Shown piece by piece: positions 6,353 through 6,566 of a DNA stretch of 6,566 bases. Positions within the stretch are counted from its first letter, which is position 1; each line of letters opens with the position of its first letter. The DNA lies in NCBI GenBank assembly GCA_946611495.1, contig CAMODR010000068.1:1-6566 (forward strand), read 5' to 3'. The notes under the pieces are model-generated. The model saw only the letters and a list, made by a program, of their open reading frames with translations, had not been told where the DNA came from and did no database searches. The position numbers and the translations under genes are program-made. This DNA comes from an uncultured Methanobrevibacter sp. (GTDB lineage: Archaea; Methanobacteriota; Methanobacteria; Methanobacteriales; Methanobacteriaceae).

Positions 6353-6374
6353 AAATCATTATATATTATGATTT
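6353..6374. repeat. Near-perfect 22-bp palindrome
   Basis: AAATCAT (6353-6359) and ATGATTT (6368-6374) flank an 8-bp AT core (TATATATT), so that only two symmetrical positions break the palindrome. A three-base T/A match lies outside after a short mismatch. It could be a protein-binding dyad, but the composition favours such sequences. Confidence 0.3.
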
Positions 6375-6475
6375 TTAAATAGAATAAACAATTTTTAATG
6401 TTTATAATCTATCACATCAAACCCTCTTTTTTTTAACATGTTTTTCACTATATTGGTACAGAATCTGAGAGTAAA

Positions 6476-6524
6476 AATCATTGTTTTAATAGATTACTCC
6501 ACTCAATATATCAAAACAATGTTT
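6476..6524. repeat. Imperfect 20-bp inverted repeat near the right edge
   Basis: Arms 6476-6495 and 6505-6524 pair at 17 of 20 positions, including an unbroken CATTGTTTT/AAAACAATG block (6479-6487 and 6513-6521). The loop is 9 nt. A second copy of TTGTTTTA occurs at 6554-6561, and TCCACT (6498-6503) is mirrored by AGTGGA (6561-6566). The overlapping repeats suggest the end of a mobile element or a hairpin terminator of a gene beyond the window. Confidence 0.35.
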
Positions 6525-6566
6525 GATTTAATATAAAAGAAATATCACAATCCTTGTTTTAGTGGA

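Larger units (their letters stand above)
5857..6566. other. Long AT-rich region without a convincing gene
   Basis: No credible coding frame is found on either strand. G+C is about 17% for 5861-6100, about 13% for 6101-6400 and about 25% for 6411-6566. Besides the cas10 promoter it contains many A and T homopolymers and several inverted repeats, listed separately. There is no CRISPR repeat unit, tRNA or rRNA. The only C-rich spot is CCCCCT at 6185-6190, to which I can assign no role. At the right edge 12 sense codons ending in TAA (minus strand, 6566-6528) could be the C terminus of a neighbouring gene, but this is too short to judge. Confidence 0.6.

Noticed and set aside
6438..6536. A 32-codon plus-strand frame near the right edge
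   Set aside because: It has no ribosome-binding site, a low-complexity hydrophobic product and overlaps the imperfect inverted repeat; too short to support.
5935..6566. Possible CRISPR array or repeat fragments in the upstream spacer
   Set aside because: No direct repeat of about 25-37 bp recurs with regular spacing; the only repeats are AT-rich inverted ones.

Overview
The window carries a complete type III-A (Csm) CRISPR-Cas effector operon, all on the minus strand. In transcription order it is cas10/csm1 (5856-3325), csm2 (3320-2925), csm3 (2906-2175), csm4 (2158-1217) and csm5 (1220-129). Gaps are 4, 18 and 16 nt, then a 4-nt overlap, so this is one tightly coupled transcription unit. 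Every gene keeps the hallmark motifs of its family and none is truncated or frameshifted.

The organism is most likely a low-G+C methanogenic archaeon of the Methanobacteriales (Methanobrevibacter- or Methanosphaera-like). The clues are extremely AT-rich spacers (about 13-18% G+C over most of 5861-6400), strong GGAGGTGA-type Shine-Dalgarno sites, TATA-like boxes and a U-rich terminator. A low-G+C bacterium is not excluded from sequence alone.

Left edge (1-128): an AT-rich spacer holds a hairpin with U tracts, read as the operon terminator. Beyond it are the first 14 codons of another minus-strand gene that runs off the window. Its start (a beta-strand-like ILVL followed by SAGG) would suit a CARF-type ancillary effector, but this is only a guess.

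Right edge (5857-6566): about 710 bases without a convincing gene. It holds the cas10 ribosome-binding site, one or two candidate TATA boxes, an inverted repeat that brackets one of them, an extended hairpin at 6064-6138, several smaller dyads, and a short stretch of higher G+C after about 6400 that may be a decayed gene or element end.

How the genes work together: Cas10 and Csm4 form the foot of the complex and bind the crRNA 5' tag. Csm3 copies form the backbone and cut target RNA. Csm2 forms the parallel minor filament. Csm5 caps the crRNA 3' end. Cas10 keeps both an HD nuclease motif (H13-D14) and the GGDD cyclase motif (651-654), so the complex should cleave ssDNA and make cyclic oligoadenylate. 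No cas6, cas1, cas2, CRISPR array or complete oligoadenylate-activated effector lies inside the window, so these must come from elsewhere. I see no clearly new system; the most open questions are the gene beyond position 1 and the structured spacer upstream of cas10.
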